Source of the DNA: Cryomorpha sp963836915
Lineage (GTDB): Bacteria > Bacteroidota > Bacteroidia > Flavobacteriales_D > Cryomorphaceae
Assembly (NCBI GenBank): GCA_963836915.1
Contig: CAWILH010000002.1
Location: 3,224,001-3,288,000 of the forward strand
DNA: 64,000 bases
Direction: 5' to 3'
The notes beneath the pieces were generated by a model. The model did not search any database, had not been told where the DNA came from, and saw only the letters and a program-made list of their open reading frames with translations. A program made the translations under genes and the position numbers. Below are positions 32,434 to 40,965 of this stretch, one piece after another. The first letter of the stretch is position 1. Each line of letters starts with the position of its first letter.

Positions 32434-35349
32434 TTAAAACCTATGGCTTACCCCCAAACTAAATGATGGACCGGGAAAAAGTGTGGTAAACGGTTGGTCT
32501 TCTGCTTCAAATGCTTTATACACTGTCTCCAACTGGTCATCAAGGATGTTTTGAGCTTTGAAGTCGATCGATGTATTTCCTTCCTCTCCAAGTTTTTTGC
32601 TTACACTGAAGTTTAGACTATGGAAGGGTTCGTTGTAAATATCGGGGAAGAGACCGGCACCGACTATAAAAAGTGTAGGTCCTTTTACATTGTAGTAAAT
32701 ACCGCTTTGAAGACCTGCGTCTTGGTTGTCATACACCAAACCTACATTTATGACATACGGGGACTGGCCGGCCATCTGTCGGGTATTCTCAATATCTTCA
32801 CTGCGCTTTTCAAATTCGAGCCTTGATTCAAATTCAATATCAGTCATGTCTATTCTCGATTCTACGAAAGTAACATTGGCACTAACGCTGAACATTTCAA
32901 GCTTTGGTGATATGAAATTGAAATTTTTTCTAATTTCGAGTTCTACTCCAAGGAGTTGGCCATTTCCAACATTCCTGGGCTGATACTCAGCAGTAGTTAA
33001 GGCAGTAGGAATTCTTACTAGTTCTATTGGATCTGCGAATTGCTTATAAAAGGCACTTATTGAAAAGAGTTGACCTTGTTCTTGAAAGAGTTCCCACCTT
33101 AAATCAATATTATTGATCCGTGTTTCTACGAGGTTTCCGTCCCAATCTCCCGGGTATTGAAAAAAAGCGCCATTAAAGATTCGATTGGTAAAAGGGTCAA
33201 TGATTTGAGCGAAAGAGAGCTCTTTAAACGACGGGCGGGCTATGGTTCTACCATAGGCAAATCGAAGATTTTGATCATCGTTCAATGAATATATAAAATT
33301 GACGGATGGGAACAAATCGAGAGACTCAAGCACGATTTCATTATCCAAATTATTTCCGTTCTCAAAATTCCCATTCGCGAACGTTATGTCCCGGCCTGTG
33401 TGTCGCTGTACGAAATTTTCTAGACGCAGTCCAAGGATGGTTTTCAATTCAGGAGTTATGTTGAGCTCATTGGAAATGTAAGCAGCTGAAAGTTGAACAT
33501 TGGAATTATATTCATTAGAGTTTGGGCTGGTGTTTCCTGATTGATAGTAAATTCCATTCGGGGTGTTGGGAAATATATTTTGAGGTTCTAAAACTACTTC
33601 TGGATCTGGGTTTGGCCAGTCTTGTGAAACGAAGAATTGCATATCAAAGGCAAGGATTTCATAGTCTCTTTGCTTATAGGTATGGCTCGCCCCGAATTTT
33701 AGTTTGGCAGCACCTTCCCGAAACTTATAGTTTTTAATGATGTCTATTTTTGCCGTGGCACTTATTTCATCAAGATATCTCCAAATACGTGATGGATTCC
33801 CCCCATCTCCAGCTCGAAAAGATGTATCATTGGCGAGCTGAGAAAAGGCAGTTTTTCGAATGTCAGGATCGTTGGAAACAGAGAACGTTGGGGAAAGTCT
33901 CCAATCGATTTCCCACCCTGCGTTTTGTAGTACGTGCTCACCGTTCAATAAAAGGTTGGTCAACGATCGCTCGTTGTACTCTAGGTTTTCCGATTCTGCG
34001 CGATACCCAGACTGTCCAAGGGCTTCAGCATTGTTGAATAGATCGAATCTTCCGGCACGGCTCTCCCCACCCTGAAGCCTAAGGGCACTTAATCTATATT
34101 TTGAGAATTTGGTTTTATATGCTACCCCACCTAGAAGACCCAGCAGTGAGCTCCTTTCACCAAATTCGCCGATTTGCGAATTTGCCAATAGCATTTCATT
34201 ATTATCTTCATCCAATATCCTTTGATATTCACCGTAAACAACGTCATCGTAGTACTTATAATCGGTCTTATAGGATAGTGAGAAAATATACCCCAACTTA
34301 TTATTGAAATTAAGATAGTCAGGGCCTGATGCATTTTTATTTTTTAATTCGATCTGATCCCCAATGGTAAAACTCGCGCTATAATCCATTAGGCTTCGGG
34401 CACGATTAACTCCAAGGTTGGGGTCAAAACTGTTAACAAATCGGTTCACTACACCGTCATCAGAAGTATTGATGGGGGTCGGGAAATTTGCTCGATCGGC
34501 TCCGTTTGGCAACGCTCGTTGTCCATCGTCAAAACCGAGAAAGTCGGTACTGCTCCCTTCATATTCCAAATAATCTTCGTTGAAATGCATATCTGGATTA
34601 TAAGAGACACTTGCAGATGCTGAAAGGATCTTTTTTTCCGGAAATGCTTTTGTCTCGATGTTCATTATACCGCCTGTAAAATCGGCTGGAAGATCGGCCG
34701 TGAAGTTTTTACTCACCACGAGGTTATCAATAAGTGCACTTGGAAATATGTCCATTTGAAGGGTATTCTTATCGGGATCAAGCCCTGGAATGTCAACTCC
34801 ATTCAATGTCGTCTTAGAGTATCGGTCGCCGAGCCCGCGGATGTATACATATTTCCCACCTTCTATGGAGACCCCTGTAACACGCTTTGCGGCTTCTACC
34901 GCGGTGGCGTCTCCGGTAAGCCGCATCTTAGAAGCTGAAATTCCGTCCATTATGGTTGCGGACTTCTTTTTCATAGATAGCAGCGCGGCTTCCGAAGTTC
35001 GAACCGCTTCTGCAGTGATCACCACTTCACCAAGCTCTAAGTTACTATCGGAGAGCCGAATGTTTTCTAATAGGGTTACTTCTCCTGCACCTACTTGTAT
35101 TCCTTTTACTGTAGTAGTCTCATAAGTGATATATGACACTTGAAGGTCATAACTCCCAGGGTTAAGCTTTATCGTAAATTGCCCATCTAGGTCGGTAATC
35201 GTACCATTATCGGTACCTACTACGAGGATATTTACCCCAATTAGCGTTTCTCCATTTGACTTGGAGATTACAGAACCTCTAATGGTTCCCTGTTGGGCGT
35301 AAATTGAGAACGATGAGAGTGCCAGAATTAAGGCAAGGAGATGTTTCAT
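32434..35349 (-). CDS. TonB-dependent receptor with N-terminal carboxypeptidase-like domain
   Basis: An outer-membrane receptor of 971 residues. A signal peptide (ending SIYAQQ) leads to a CarboxypepD_reg-like domain (IRGSVISKSNGETLIGVNIL), a plug (EVVITAEAVRTSEAALLSMKK, GKYVYIRGLGDRYSKTTLNGV) and a 22-strand-type barrel ending GVSHRF. It has no SusD partner. Upstream on the same strand lies a beta-helix lipoprotein gene with Pho-box-like repeats, and the PhoB/PhoR-like pair is divergent beyond it. This setting suggests uptake of a phosphorus compound. The hairpin at 35379-35407 between the lipoprotein and this gene may lower its expression. Confidence 0.92.
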   Translation of the reverse strand: MKHLLALILALSSFSIYAQQGTIRGSVISKSNGETLIGVNILVVGTDNGTITDLDGQFTIKLNPGSYDLQVSYITYETTTVKGIQVGAGEVTLLENIRLSDSNLELGEVVITAEAVRTSEAALLSMKKKSATIMDGISASKMRLTGDATAVEAAKRVTGVSIEGGKYVYIRGLGDRYSKTTLNGVDIPGLDPDKNTLQMDIFPSALIDNLVVSKNFTADLPADFTGGIMNIETKAFPEKKILSASASVSYNPDMHFNEDYLEYEGSSTDFLGFDDGQRALPNGADRANFPTPINTSDDGVVNRFVNSFDPNLGVNRARSLMDYSASFTIGDQIELKNKNASGPDYLNFNNKLGYIFSLSYKTDYKYYDDVVYGEYQRILDEDNNEMLLANSQIGEFGERSSLLGLLGGVAYKTKFSKYRLSALRLQGGESRAGRFDLFNNAEALGQSGYRAESENLEYNERSLTNLLLNGEHVLQNAGWEIDWRLSPTFSVSNDPDIRKTAFSQLANDTSFRAGDGGNPSRIWRYLDEISATAKIDIIKNYKFREGAAKLKFGASHTYKQRDYEILAFDMQFFVSQDWPNPDPEVVLEPQNIFPNTPNGIYYQSGNTSPNSNEYNSNVQLSAAYISNELNITPELKTILGLRLENFVQRHTGRDITFANGNFENGNNLDNEIVLESLDLFPSVNFIYSLNDDQNLRFAYGRTIARPSFKELSFAQIIDPFTNRIFNGAFFQYPGDWDGNLVETRINNIDLRWELFQEQGQLFSISAFYKQFADPIELVRIPTALTTAEYQPRNVGNGQLLGVELEIRKNFNFISPKLEMFSVSANVTFVESRIDMTDIEFESRLEFEKRSEDIENTRQMAGQSPYVINVGLVYDNQDAGLQSGIYYNVKGPTLFIVGAGLFPDIYNEPFHSLNFSVSKKLGEEGNTSIDFKAQNILDDQLETVYKAFEAEDQPFTTLFPGPSFSLGVSHRF

Positions 35350-35378
35350 TGTTAGCGAAGACTTTTAAATAATTGAAG

Positions 35379-35407
35379 AGACCCGCATATAGTCAGTGCG
35401 GGTCTCT
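35379..35407 (-). terminator. Hairpin between the beta-helix lipoprotein and the TonB-dependent receptor
   Basis: GAGACCCGC pairs with GCGGGTCTC across an 11-base loop. On the minus strand it is followed by TTCAATTATTT, a fair but not pure T tract. It could act as a partial terminator inside a two-gene transcript. Confidence 0.6.
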
Positions 35408-35483
35408 TTATCTTTTATATCCGGAACGAAATTTTTAGACTTTTGAAAATCTTAAAATTTCAATTCCAATCGTCGTTTATGGA

Positions 35484-36707
35484 TTAAAGTCCTGAAAGAG
35501 CACCATATTGATCAGCCCAAGTCCATCCAAATACAGATACATCTGCAAATGGCGTTGTGCCATTGGTTACTCCGGTAGGTACGTCACCATTAACGAAATC
35601 TTCGATCACTTCATCTGCCGGTACATTCAGCACGATATTTTCAAAACTAACCGCAGGAGCTGTAACACGGTTTATTAGCTGTCCAGCTTCCAGCCCAGTA
35701 AAGTAGAGGTTTGAAAGTACAACGTCAGAATTTGCGTCCACATTGATAATGTCCTGACTTACCCGCTCTTCTTCTGTGATGGGGTCTACATAAGTCATTT
35801 TTATGGAGCCATTGGTGATGGTGTGTCCTCCTGTTAAGCTCCCTTCCGGACCATCCAGTTCGAATGCATGGCCAGCAGCACCGATTACTACAAAATTGTC
35901 CAGCGTACCGGTCCAAGCCATATCAGTATCTATTCCATCATCGCCACAGTTCCAGCTTACCACGTTGGTAACGTTTACGCTTCCACCAAACCATTCAACG
36001 CCGTCATCTTGATTTCCAACAATTTCGATATGGTCTATAACAGTTCCAGATCCTACACCTCCCAACGAGAGACCGTTGATTTCGTTACCGGAACCAATGT
36101 TGGTACCACCGTGGCGGATTGATATATACCTTAGAATACCAGAGTTGTCTGCACTATTGCTTCCACCATAAAGGCCATTGGGGTCTGAAGTAGGAATACC
36201 CTCGATTTGTATTTCTGTCACGTCTTGGCCATTGGAAGCCGTAGAAATTGGTGCTGCACCAAGCACGATAACACCACCCCAAAAACCATTATTGCTTGGG
36301 CTCAGGTTAGGACTGCTGAAATCGCCTGTAGCTATATCGGCTTGAGTAATATCATCTGCTATAGATGTAAAAATGATAGGCTCTGCTGCAGTTCCTTCCG
36401 CCATTAATATTCCGCCTCGTGCTACAATAAGGGCAGTAGCGTTCGCGCCCGATCCTGCTTCACCCTTTATAATAGTGCCTGGCTCAATAGTCAAGGTAGC
36501 GCCGCTCAATACAGTAATCCTACCACCAAGCTGGTAAATATTGTCACTGGTCCAAGTGGTGTTTGCGGAAATGTTTGAATTAACCACAGTATTGGTTGTG
36601 GCCGGTGTAGGTGTTTCTTCTTCATCGTCATCTTCACATGATGTCAATACCAATGATCCCATAGCTAGGATCAAAGCTGCGTTTCTAATTTTGTTCAAAG
36701 TGTTCAT
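35484..36707 (-). CDS. Lipoprotein with right-handed beta-helix-like repeats
   Basis: A protein of 407 residues. The lipobox LVLTSC is followed by an acidic linker (EDDDEEETPTPATTN). The body has stacked repeats of beta-helix type: GGRITVLSGATLTIEPGTIIKG, ALIVARGGILMAEGTAAEPI, ISIRHGG, IDHIEIVGNQDDGVEWFGGSVNVTNV and a late DDGIDTDMAW segment. It is surface-exposed by inference. It is first in the minus-strand set with the TonB-dependent receptor, and its promoter carries two TTAAC/TTTAC units. In Bacteroidota I know this kind of protein as a neighbour of TonB-dependent receptors, but its exact function is not established. Confidence 0.82.
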   Translation of the reverse strand: MNTLNKIRNAALILAMGSLVLTSCEDDDEEETPTPATTNTVVNSNISANTTWTSDNIYQLGGRITVLSGATLTIEPGTIIKGEAGSGANATALIVARGGILMAEGTAAEPIIFTSIADDITQADIATGDFSSPNLSPSNNGFWGGVIVLGAAPISTASNGQDVTEIQIEGIPTSDPNGLYGGSNSADNSGILRYISIRHGGTNIGSGNEINGLSLGGVGSGTVIDHIEIVGNQDDGVEWFGGSVNVTNVVSWNCGDDGIDTDMAWTGTLDNFVVIGAAGHAFELDGPEGSLTGGHTITNGSIKMTYVDPITEEERVSQDIINVDANSDVVLSNLYFTGLEAGQLINRVTAPAVSFENIVLNVPADEVIEDFVNGDVPTGVTNGTTPFADVSVFGWTWADQYGALSGL

Positions 36708-36755
36708 TAAAATAAGTTTTAAGTGTAGTGTGTTAAACCATTAATTTTTGTGGTG

Positions 36756-36763
36756 CAAAGAAC
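36756..36763 (-). promoter_or_regulatory. Weak -7 element of the beta-helix lipoprotein gene
   Basis: GTTCTTTG on the minus strand keeps TTTG but not the leading TA. Its distance of 26 bp from the nearest Pho-box-like unit is the same as in four other promoters, which supports it. Confidence 0.4.
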
Positions 36764-36778
36764 GTGGGAGAAACCTTA

Positions 36779-36800
36779 CCGTGTGTAAACTCTATGTTAA
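36779..36800 (-). promoter_or_regulatory. Candidate Pho box upstream of the beta-helix lipoprotein gene
   Basis: On the minus strand TTAACATAGAG (from 36800) is followed by TTTACACACGG (from 36789). CTTAACATAGAGTTTAC differs from CTTAACATAGGGTTAAC at 30771 by only two bases. Confidence 0.65.
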
Positions 36801-36869
36801 GAAATAGTTATTTCGCTGCTGGCTCCAGTGCCGAAAAGTCCGGTTTACCGAATGGTTGCTATATTTGAC

Positions 36870-36902
36870 TTAACGATTACTTAACATACCCATAACCAGT
36901 GC
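36870..36902 (+). promoter_or_regulatory. Candidate Pho box upstream of the phoB-like gene
   Basis: TTAACGATTAC, TTAACATACCC and ATAACCAGTGC start at 36870, 36881 and 36892. The third unit starts 26 bp before the -7 element at 36918. It implies that the regulator controls its own gene. Confidence 0.7.
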
Positions 36903-36917
36903 CACGTCCTATCCTTG

Positions 36918-36925
36918 TATTTTTG
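36918..36925 (+). promoter_or_regulatory. -7 element of the phoB-like gene
   Basis: TATTTTTG is an exact match to TAnnTTTG, 32 bases before the GTG start at 36958. No TTG is seen at the usual -33 place, where the repeats lie instead, as expected for an activator-dependent promoter. Confidence 0.6.
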
Positions 36926-36957
36926 CGCGTTTGGAAGCTTAACCTAGAAAAGCAAAA

Positions 36958-37638
36958 GTGAATAGAGAGAAAATTTTACTCGTTGATGACGAGCCGGATA
37001 TTATAGATATGATTTCTTACAATCTCTTAAAGGAAGGTTATGAGATCCAATCGGCCACCAATGGTAGGGATGCCATCAAACTGGCCTCCGATTTTATACC
37101 CGATCTTATCCTGCTCGATGTCATGATGCCCGAGATGGACGGCATCGAAACATGTGTGGAGATGCGCCAGATCGAAAGTTTGAAGTCTTCGGTCATTGCT
37201 TTCCTTACCGCACGCGGCGAAGATTATTCCCAAATAGCCGGTTTCGATGCCGGTGCAGATGATTATATAGCCAAGCCTATAAAGCCGCGCGTGCTCATGT
37301 CGCGCATTCAAGCCCTCCTTAGGCGGCGCAACGGTGGTGAAAATGCATCGCCGATATCCCAGATCGGAGCCATCACCATCGATAAGGAAAAGCATCTGGT
37401 AGTCTATAAGAAGAAGGAACTAAACCTGCCCAAGAAAGAATTTGAACTTTTACTCCTTCTCACCAGCAAGCCGGGCAACGTATTTCCGCGCGATATAATT
37501 TTCGATCTCATCTGGGGCAACGATGTCATCGTAGGCGACCGCACCATCGATGTACACATTCGCAAACTGCGCGAGAAGATAGGCAGCGAACATATCAAAA
37601 CAGTAAAAGGGGTGGGCTATAAATTTGAAGCTCAATGA
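36958..37638 (+). CDS. phoB: PhoB-like response regulator
   Basis: An OmpR-family regulator of 226 residues. The receiver domain is canonical: acidic pair D10-D11 in LLVDDEP, phosphoacceptor D54 in LLDVMMPEMDG, T84 and K106 in YIAKP. The winged-helix output domain (LPKKEFELLLLLTSKPGNVF, RDIIFDLIWGNDV, GDRTIDVHIRKLREKIG, KTVKGVGYKFE) follows the PhoB pattern. Translation starts at a GTG. The stop overlaps the ATG of the histidine kinase (ATGA). The gene's promoter has three 11-bp TTAAC-type units. Naming it PhoB is inference from family resemblance, the kinase pair and the phosphate transporter nearby. Confidence 0.9.
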   Translation: MNREKILLVDDEPDIIDMISYNLLKEGYEIQSATNGRDAIKLASDFIPDLILLDVMMPEMDGIETCVEMRQIESLKSSVIAFLTARGEDYSQIAGFDAGADDYIAKPIKPRVLMSRIQALLRRRNGGENASPISQIGAITIDKEKHLVVYKKKELNLPKKEFELLLLLTSKPGNVFPRDIIFDLIWGNDVIVGDRTIDVHIRKLREKIGSEHIKTVKGVGYKFEAQ

Positions 37639-38693
37639 CAGGACGGAGTCCGCGCGAAATCGCTCTCATCACATCCCTTGTCGCCACTATCGTATCGGGT
37701 TTAATCTTCCTAGGCTTCAGGTTTTTATTTCAGACCGAGATCAATTGGCTTGAATTGGCGCTTGCTACTGGTTTCTCTTTTGCGGCAGCATGGATCATAT
37801 TCTACAAATCCTTGCAGCAGTTTATCTACGACAAGATCAGGGTTATATTTCGAAATATGAATGCCATGCGTGTAGAGCGCGAGACCTTCAAGTTTGATAT
37901 GCGCACCGATGTGCTCGGCGATGTGAATAAGAAAGTAGTAGACTGGGCTGAAGATCGCATGGCCGAGATCAAAGACTTACGTGAAAAGGAAGATTTTAGA
38001 AAAGAATTTGTTGGGAATGTGGCGCACGAATTGAAAACGCCCATTTTCAGTATTCAGGGATATGTATTGACCCTGCTCGAAGGAGCCTTGGAAGATCCCA
38101 ATTTCAACCGTAAATTTCTAATGAAAGCTGCCAAATCGGTAGAGCGGATGACGATGCTGGTTGAAGATCTTGATACCATCACCCAATTTGAATCTGGCAG
38201 CCTGAAGTTGGATATCGAGAAGCTCGACATCGTAGCATTGACCCAAGACATCGTAGAAAGCCGTGAACTGGAAGCGGAAGCCAAAAATATTACCATGCGG
38301 TTTAACCGCTCATACGATAAGCCGATCTACGTAGCCGCCGATGAGTTTAGAATCAGCCAAGTGCTTACCAATCTTATTACCAATAGTATAAACTACGGCA
38401 AGGAGCAAGGGGAGACCGTAATTAGCTTTTTTGATATGGATGAGCGGATTCTGGTAGAAGTAGAAGATAACGGCCCGGGTATAGAAAAAGAGCATTTATC
38501 GCGTCTCTTTGAGCGTTTCTATCGCGTAGATAAAAGCCGCTCTCGCCATCAGGGCGGTACGGGGCTCGGCCTAGCCATCTGCAAGCATATCATCGAAGGG
38601 CATAAGCAATCCATGAATGTGCGAAGCGAAGTAGATAAGGGTTCTGCATTTTCCTTTACCCTCGCCAAAGCAGGTCGAAGCGCAGGAAGTTAG
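37635..38693 (+). CDS. phoR: PhoR-like sensor histidine kinase
   Basis: An inner-membrane kinase of 352 residues. Two transmembrane helices at about residues 10-32 and 38-57 have only a few residues between them, so there is no real periplasmic sensor, as in many PhoR proteins. The cytoplasmic linker leads to the dimerisation helix with FVGNVAHELKTP (H131). The ATPase core shows QVLTNLITNSINYG (N box), VEDNGPGI, FERFYRVDKSRSR and GGTGLGLAI. It is coupled to phoB by a 4-base overlap. Its 3' end overlaps the convergent glycosyltransferase gene by 38 bases. The short sensor part suggests that it reads phosphate through a partner such as the PhoU-like domain of the transporter (inference). Confidence 0.92.
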   Translation: MTGRSPREIALITSLVATIVSGLIFLGFRFLFQTEINWLELALATGFSFAAAWIIFYKSLQQFIYDKIRVIFRNMNAMRVERETFKFDMRTDVLGDVNKKVVDWAEDRMAEIKDLREKEDFRKEFVGNVAHELKTPIFSIQGYVLTLLEGALEDPNFNRKFLMKAAKSVERMTMLVEDLDTITQFESGSLKLDIEKLDIVALTQDIVESRELEAEAKNITMRFNRSYDKPIYVAADEFRISQVLTNLITNSINYGKEQGETVISFFDMDERILVEVEDNGPGIEKEHLSRLFERFYRVDKSRSRHQGGTGLGLAICKHIIEGHKQSMNVRSEVDKGSAFSFTLAKAGRSAGS

Positions 38694-39726
38694 CCAAAAC
38701 GGCTCGCCGCTCATCGCCATAGTTAGGAAATTGTGGTGGCTTGAATGTATCTGTTGCTATAAAGTCCGCATCAGTTAATTTTTCTTGTCGGGCGGTATTA
38801 AACCATCCTTTTTCCATCATTCGGCTGGCCAGGTATTTTTGCTCCGGTTGCTGCGGCGTAGGTATGATCAAGCCTTGCTTTCCCGCAGCTATAAGATCCA
38901 TCAATGATGAGTATCCAGCCCTGCATACCACGAGTTTAGCACCTTCGATGATCGTGTTTAGCTCCGCCCCTTGAAGAAATGGGTGTATCGAAAGGTAGCC
39001 ATCTGTCTGGGCTGCCCCCAAGCCTTCCACCCCGCGTACCAACGTATGGCGGCCTTCATGCTTCCGCAAAAGCAGACGTAACTTATTCTCCAGCAGGGTG
39101 CGTTGCGGCTCTGGCCCGCTGAGTATGGCCGCAATGCCATCGGTATGGAGCGCTTGCTGCCCAGTCTGGTTAAATGGTGATAGTATGCCGAGAAACTTTG
39201 GTTGGCAGCTTAGAAAGCGGTTTTCGGCAAGCCTTCCCGTAAGCGGAAAATCGGGATAATCGGGCACCCATACTTCCGTAAATGGAGCGATCCATTTGGC
39301 CAAAGCCTTATCAAAACGCGCTTTGAAAAAGGGGCTTAAGATCCCGAGCTGGTGGGTGATAAGCGCGCTCGGCACCTTATGGGAGACCACTCCATAAAGA
39401 TTATCGGAAATGATGTGCGTGATATTATGGGTCGCGATCTCCCGATCTATCTGTGCGTACTGTATTCGGTTTATCCGCTTTTGCTGAAAAGCACGCTTTA
39501 GCAATCCTGCACCGGCACCCCTCTTAGTATACGCCACGTCTCTATCGTGCAGTAGGATGACGGGTAGATCTGGAAATAAATTGCGCAAGAGCGCCATCGA
39601 ATCCCCTTTTCCCGCCAGGGTGAGGTCATGCCCCATGTCCAGTATTTCTTTTATGAGCACGGCCGACCGGCTGGCGTGGCCCAAGCCCCAATCTAATACT
39701 GCATATAGAACCTTCACGCGCTGCAA
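38656..39726 (-). CDS. GT-B glycosyltransferase (UDP-sugar, family 28-like)
   Basis: A 356-residue protein with the N-terminal YAVLDWGLGHASRSAVLIKEI, where the glycine-rich loop and histidine resemble MurG and related enzymes. The C-terminal nucleotide-sugar site has VCRAGYSSLMDLIAAGKQGLIIPTPQQPEQKYLA. I cannot name the acceptor. Similar stand-alone proteins are common in Bacteroidota. The gene runs toward phoR and overlaps it by 38 bases at the 3' ends. Confidence 0.8.
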   Translation of the reverse strand: MQRVKVLYAVLDWGLGHASRSAVLIKEILDMGHDLTLAGKGDSMALLRNLFPDLPVILLHDRDVAYTKRGAGAGLLKRAFQQKRINRIQYAQIDREIATHNITHIISDNLYGVVSHKVPSALITHQLGILSPFFKARFDKALAKWIAPFTEVWVPDYPDFPLTGRLAENRFLSCQPKFLGILSPFNQTGQQALHTDGIAAILSGPEPQRTLLENKLRLLLRKHEGRHTLVRGVEGLGAAQTDGYLSIHPFLQGAELNTIIEGAKLVVCRAGYSSLMDLIAAGKQGLIIPTPQQPEQKYLASRMMEKGWFNTARQEKLTDADFIATDTFKPPQFPNYGDERRAVLANFLRFDLLWRG

Positions 39727-39766
39727 GGTGTAAATTTAGCATTCCGCTGAAACCGATTCTAATCCT

Positions 39767-39774
39767 TATTTTTG
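39767..39774 (+). promoter_or_regulatory. -7 element of trmB
   Basis: TATTTTTG is an exact match to TAnnTTTG, 16 bases before the ATG at 39791. Confidence 0.5.
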
Positions 39775-39790
39775 CCGGCTCAATAGGGGT

Positions 39791-40507
39791 ATGGCCAAAA
39801 GAAAGCTAGCTAATTTTGCAGAAATGGATGGTTTCGACTGTGTATTTCAACCCAGTAATGAGGAAATGGTATCCGGTACCTATCACATGAAAGGACGCTG
39901 GCTCATGGATTACTTCAAAAATTCCAATCCCATCACCTTAGAATTGGGCTGTGGTAAGGGCGAGTACACCATAGCCTTGGCCGGTATGTACCCCAATAGA
40001 AATTTTATCGGGATAGATGTCAAAGGAGCCCGGCTATGGCGCGGCGCCAAGACTGCCGTGCAGGCCCGTATGGGAAATGTAGCCTTCATCCGCACCAAGA
40101 TCGAGTTTATCAATTCATTTTTTGCGGAAGCAGAAGTAGAAGAGATATGGCTCACCTTTAGCGATCCGCAACTGCGTGACCATAAGGGTACCAAGCGCTT
40201 GAGCAGCTCTCTGTTTCTAGGGCGCTATGCCAGGATTCTTTCGCCCCACGGCACTATTCACCTTAAAACGGACAGTGATTTTCTCTACCACCGCACCTTG
40301 GAGACCATCGCTGCCGATGGCCATTGCATTCTCACGGCTTCCGCCAATGTATATGGCGCCGACATGGCCATCTTCACGGCAGAGCAAAGGGAGATACTTG
40401 CGGTAAAGACTTTTTATGAACAGAAATTTCTCGCCAAGGGAGAAAATATTAACTACGTACATTTTGAACTCCATGACCAAGCCTATCAAGCTCAGCGAGA
40501 AGAATAA
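39791..40507 (+). CDS. trmB: tRNA (guanine(46)-N7)-methyltransferase
   Basis: It methylates G46 in the variable loop of tRNAs, using S-adenosylmethionine. The SAM site ITLELGCGKGEYTIALA and IGIDVKGARLWRGAKTA are clear. The WLTFSDPQLRDHKGTKRLSS segment matches the family DPW-K--HNKRR region in its Bacteroidota variant. The 238 residues are typical. The 3' end overlaps the start of the next gene in another frame (start 40473, stop 40505-40507), so the two are co-transcribed. Confidence 0.94.
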   Translation: MAKRKLANFAEMDGFDCVFQPSNEEMVSGTYHMKGRWLMDYFKNSNPITLELGCGKGEYTIALAGMYPNRNFIGIDVKGARLWRGAKTAVQARMGNVAFIRTKIEFINSFFAEAEVEEIWLTFSDPQLRDHKGTKRLSSSLFLGRYARILSPHGTIHLKTDSDFLYHRTLETIAADGHCILTASANVYGADMAIFTAEQREILAVKTFYEQKFLAKGENINYVHFELHDQAYQAQREE

Positions 40508-40835
40508 AGACTTTTTTGAGATGGTCTATCAGGTAGTCAAACAAATCCCTGAAGGACGCGTTACCAGCTACGGTGCCATAGGCCGCTACCTCGGCATGGC
40601 GCGATCTGCCCGTATGGTGGGCTGGGCGATGAATGCTGCACACCAGTACAGTGACGTGCCGGCACATAGGGTGGTGAACCGTTCAGGATTGCTCACGGGC
40701 AAAAATCATTTTGTTACACCCGAGACTATGCAGCAATTACTTGAAAATGAAGGGTTAAAGATAGATAATGATCAAATAATAGACTTTCATAGCCATGTTT
40801 GGAATCCGTCGGAAGAACTGGATTTTGATGAGTGA
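40473..40835 (+). CDS. Alkyltransferase-like (ATL/MGMT-family) DNA-binding protein
   Basis: A 120-residue homologue of the DNA-binding domain of O6-alkylguanine-DNA alkyltransferase. The wing helix VTSYGAIGRYLGMARSARMVGWAM is present, and the active-site loop reads VPAHRVVNRSG. The acceptor cysteine of PCHR is replaced by Ala64, so it cannot take up the alkyl group. Proteins of this ATL type bind alkylated bases and hand them to nucleotide excision repair. The ATG at 40473, inside trmB, is the natural start, and the longer frame from 40416 adds unrelated residues. Confidence 0.88.
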   Translation: MTKPIKLSEKNKDFFEMVYQVVKQIPEGRVTSYGAIGRYLGMARSARMVGWAMNAAHQYSDVPAHRVVNRSGLLTGKNHFVTPETMQQLLENEGLKIDNDQIIDFHSHVWNPSEELDFDE

Positions 40836-40965
40836 GAAATACGCGGATGAAATACCGCTTCAAATCGCAAGAAGCTTTCCTTAAGAGATTCGGATAAAAG
40901 CAGGTTCAAGAATCTCATAAGTCACGATACGTATTGGCCAAAGCCAAAGAAAAAAAGAAATTAGA

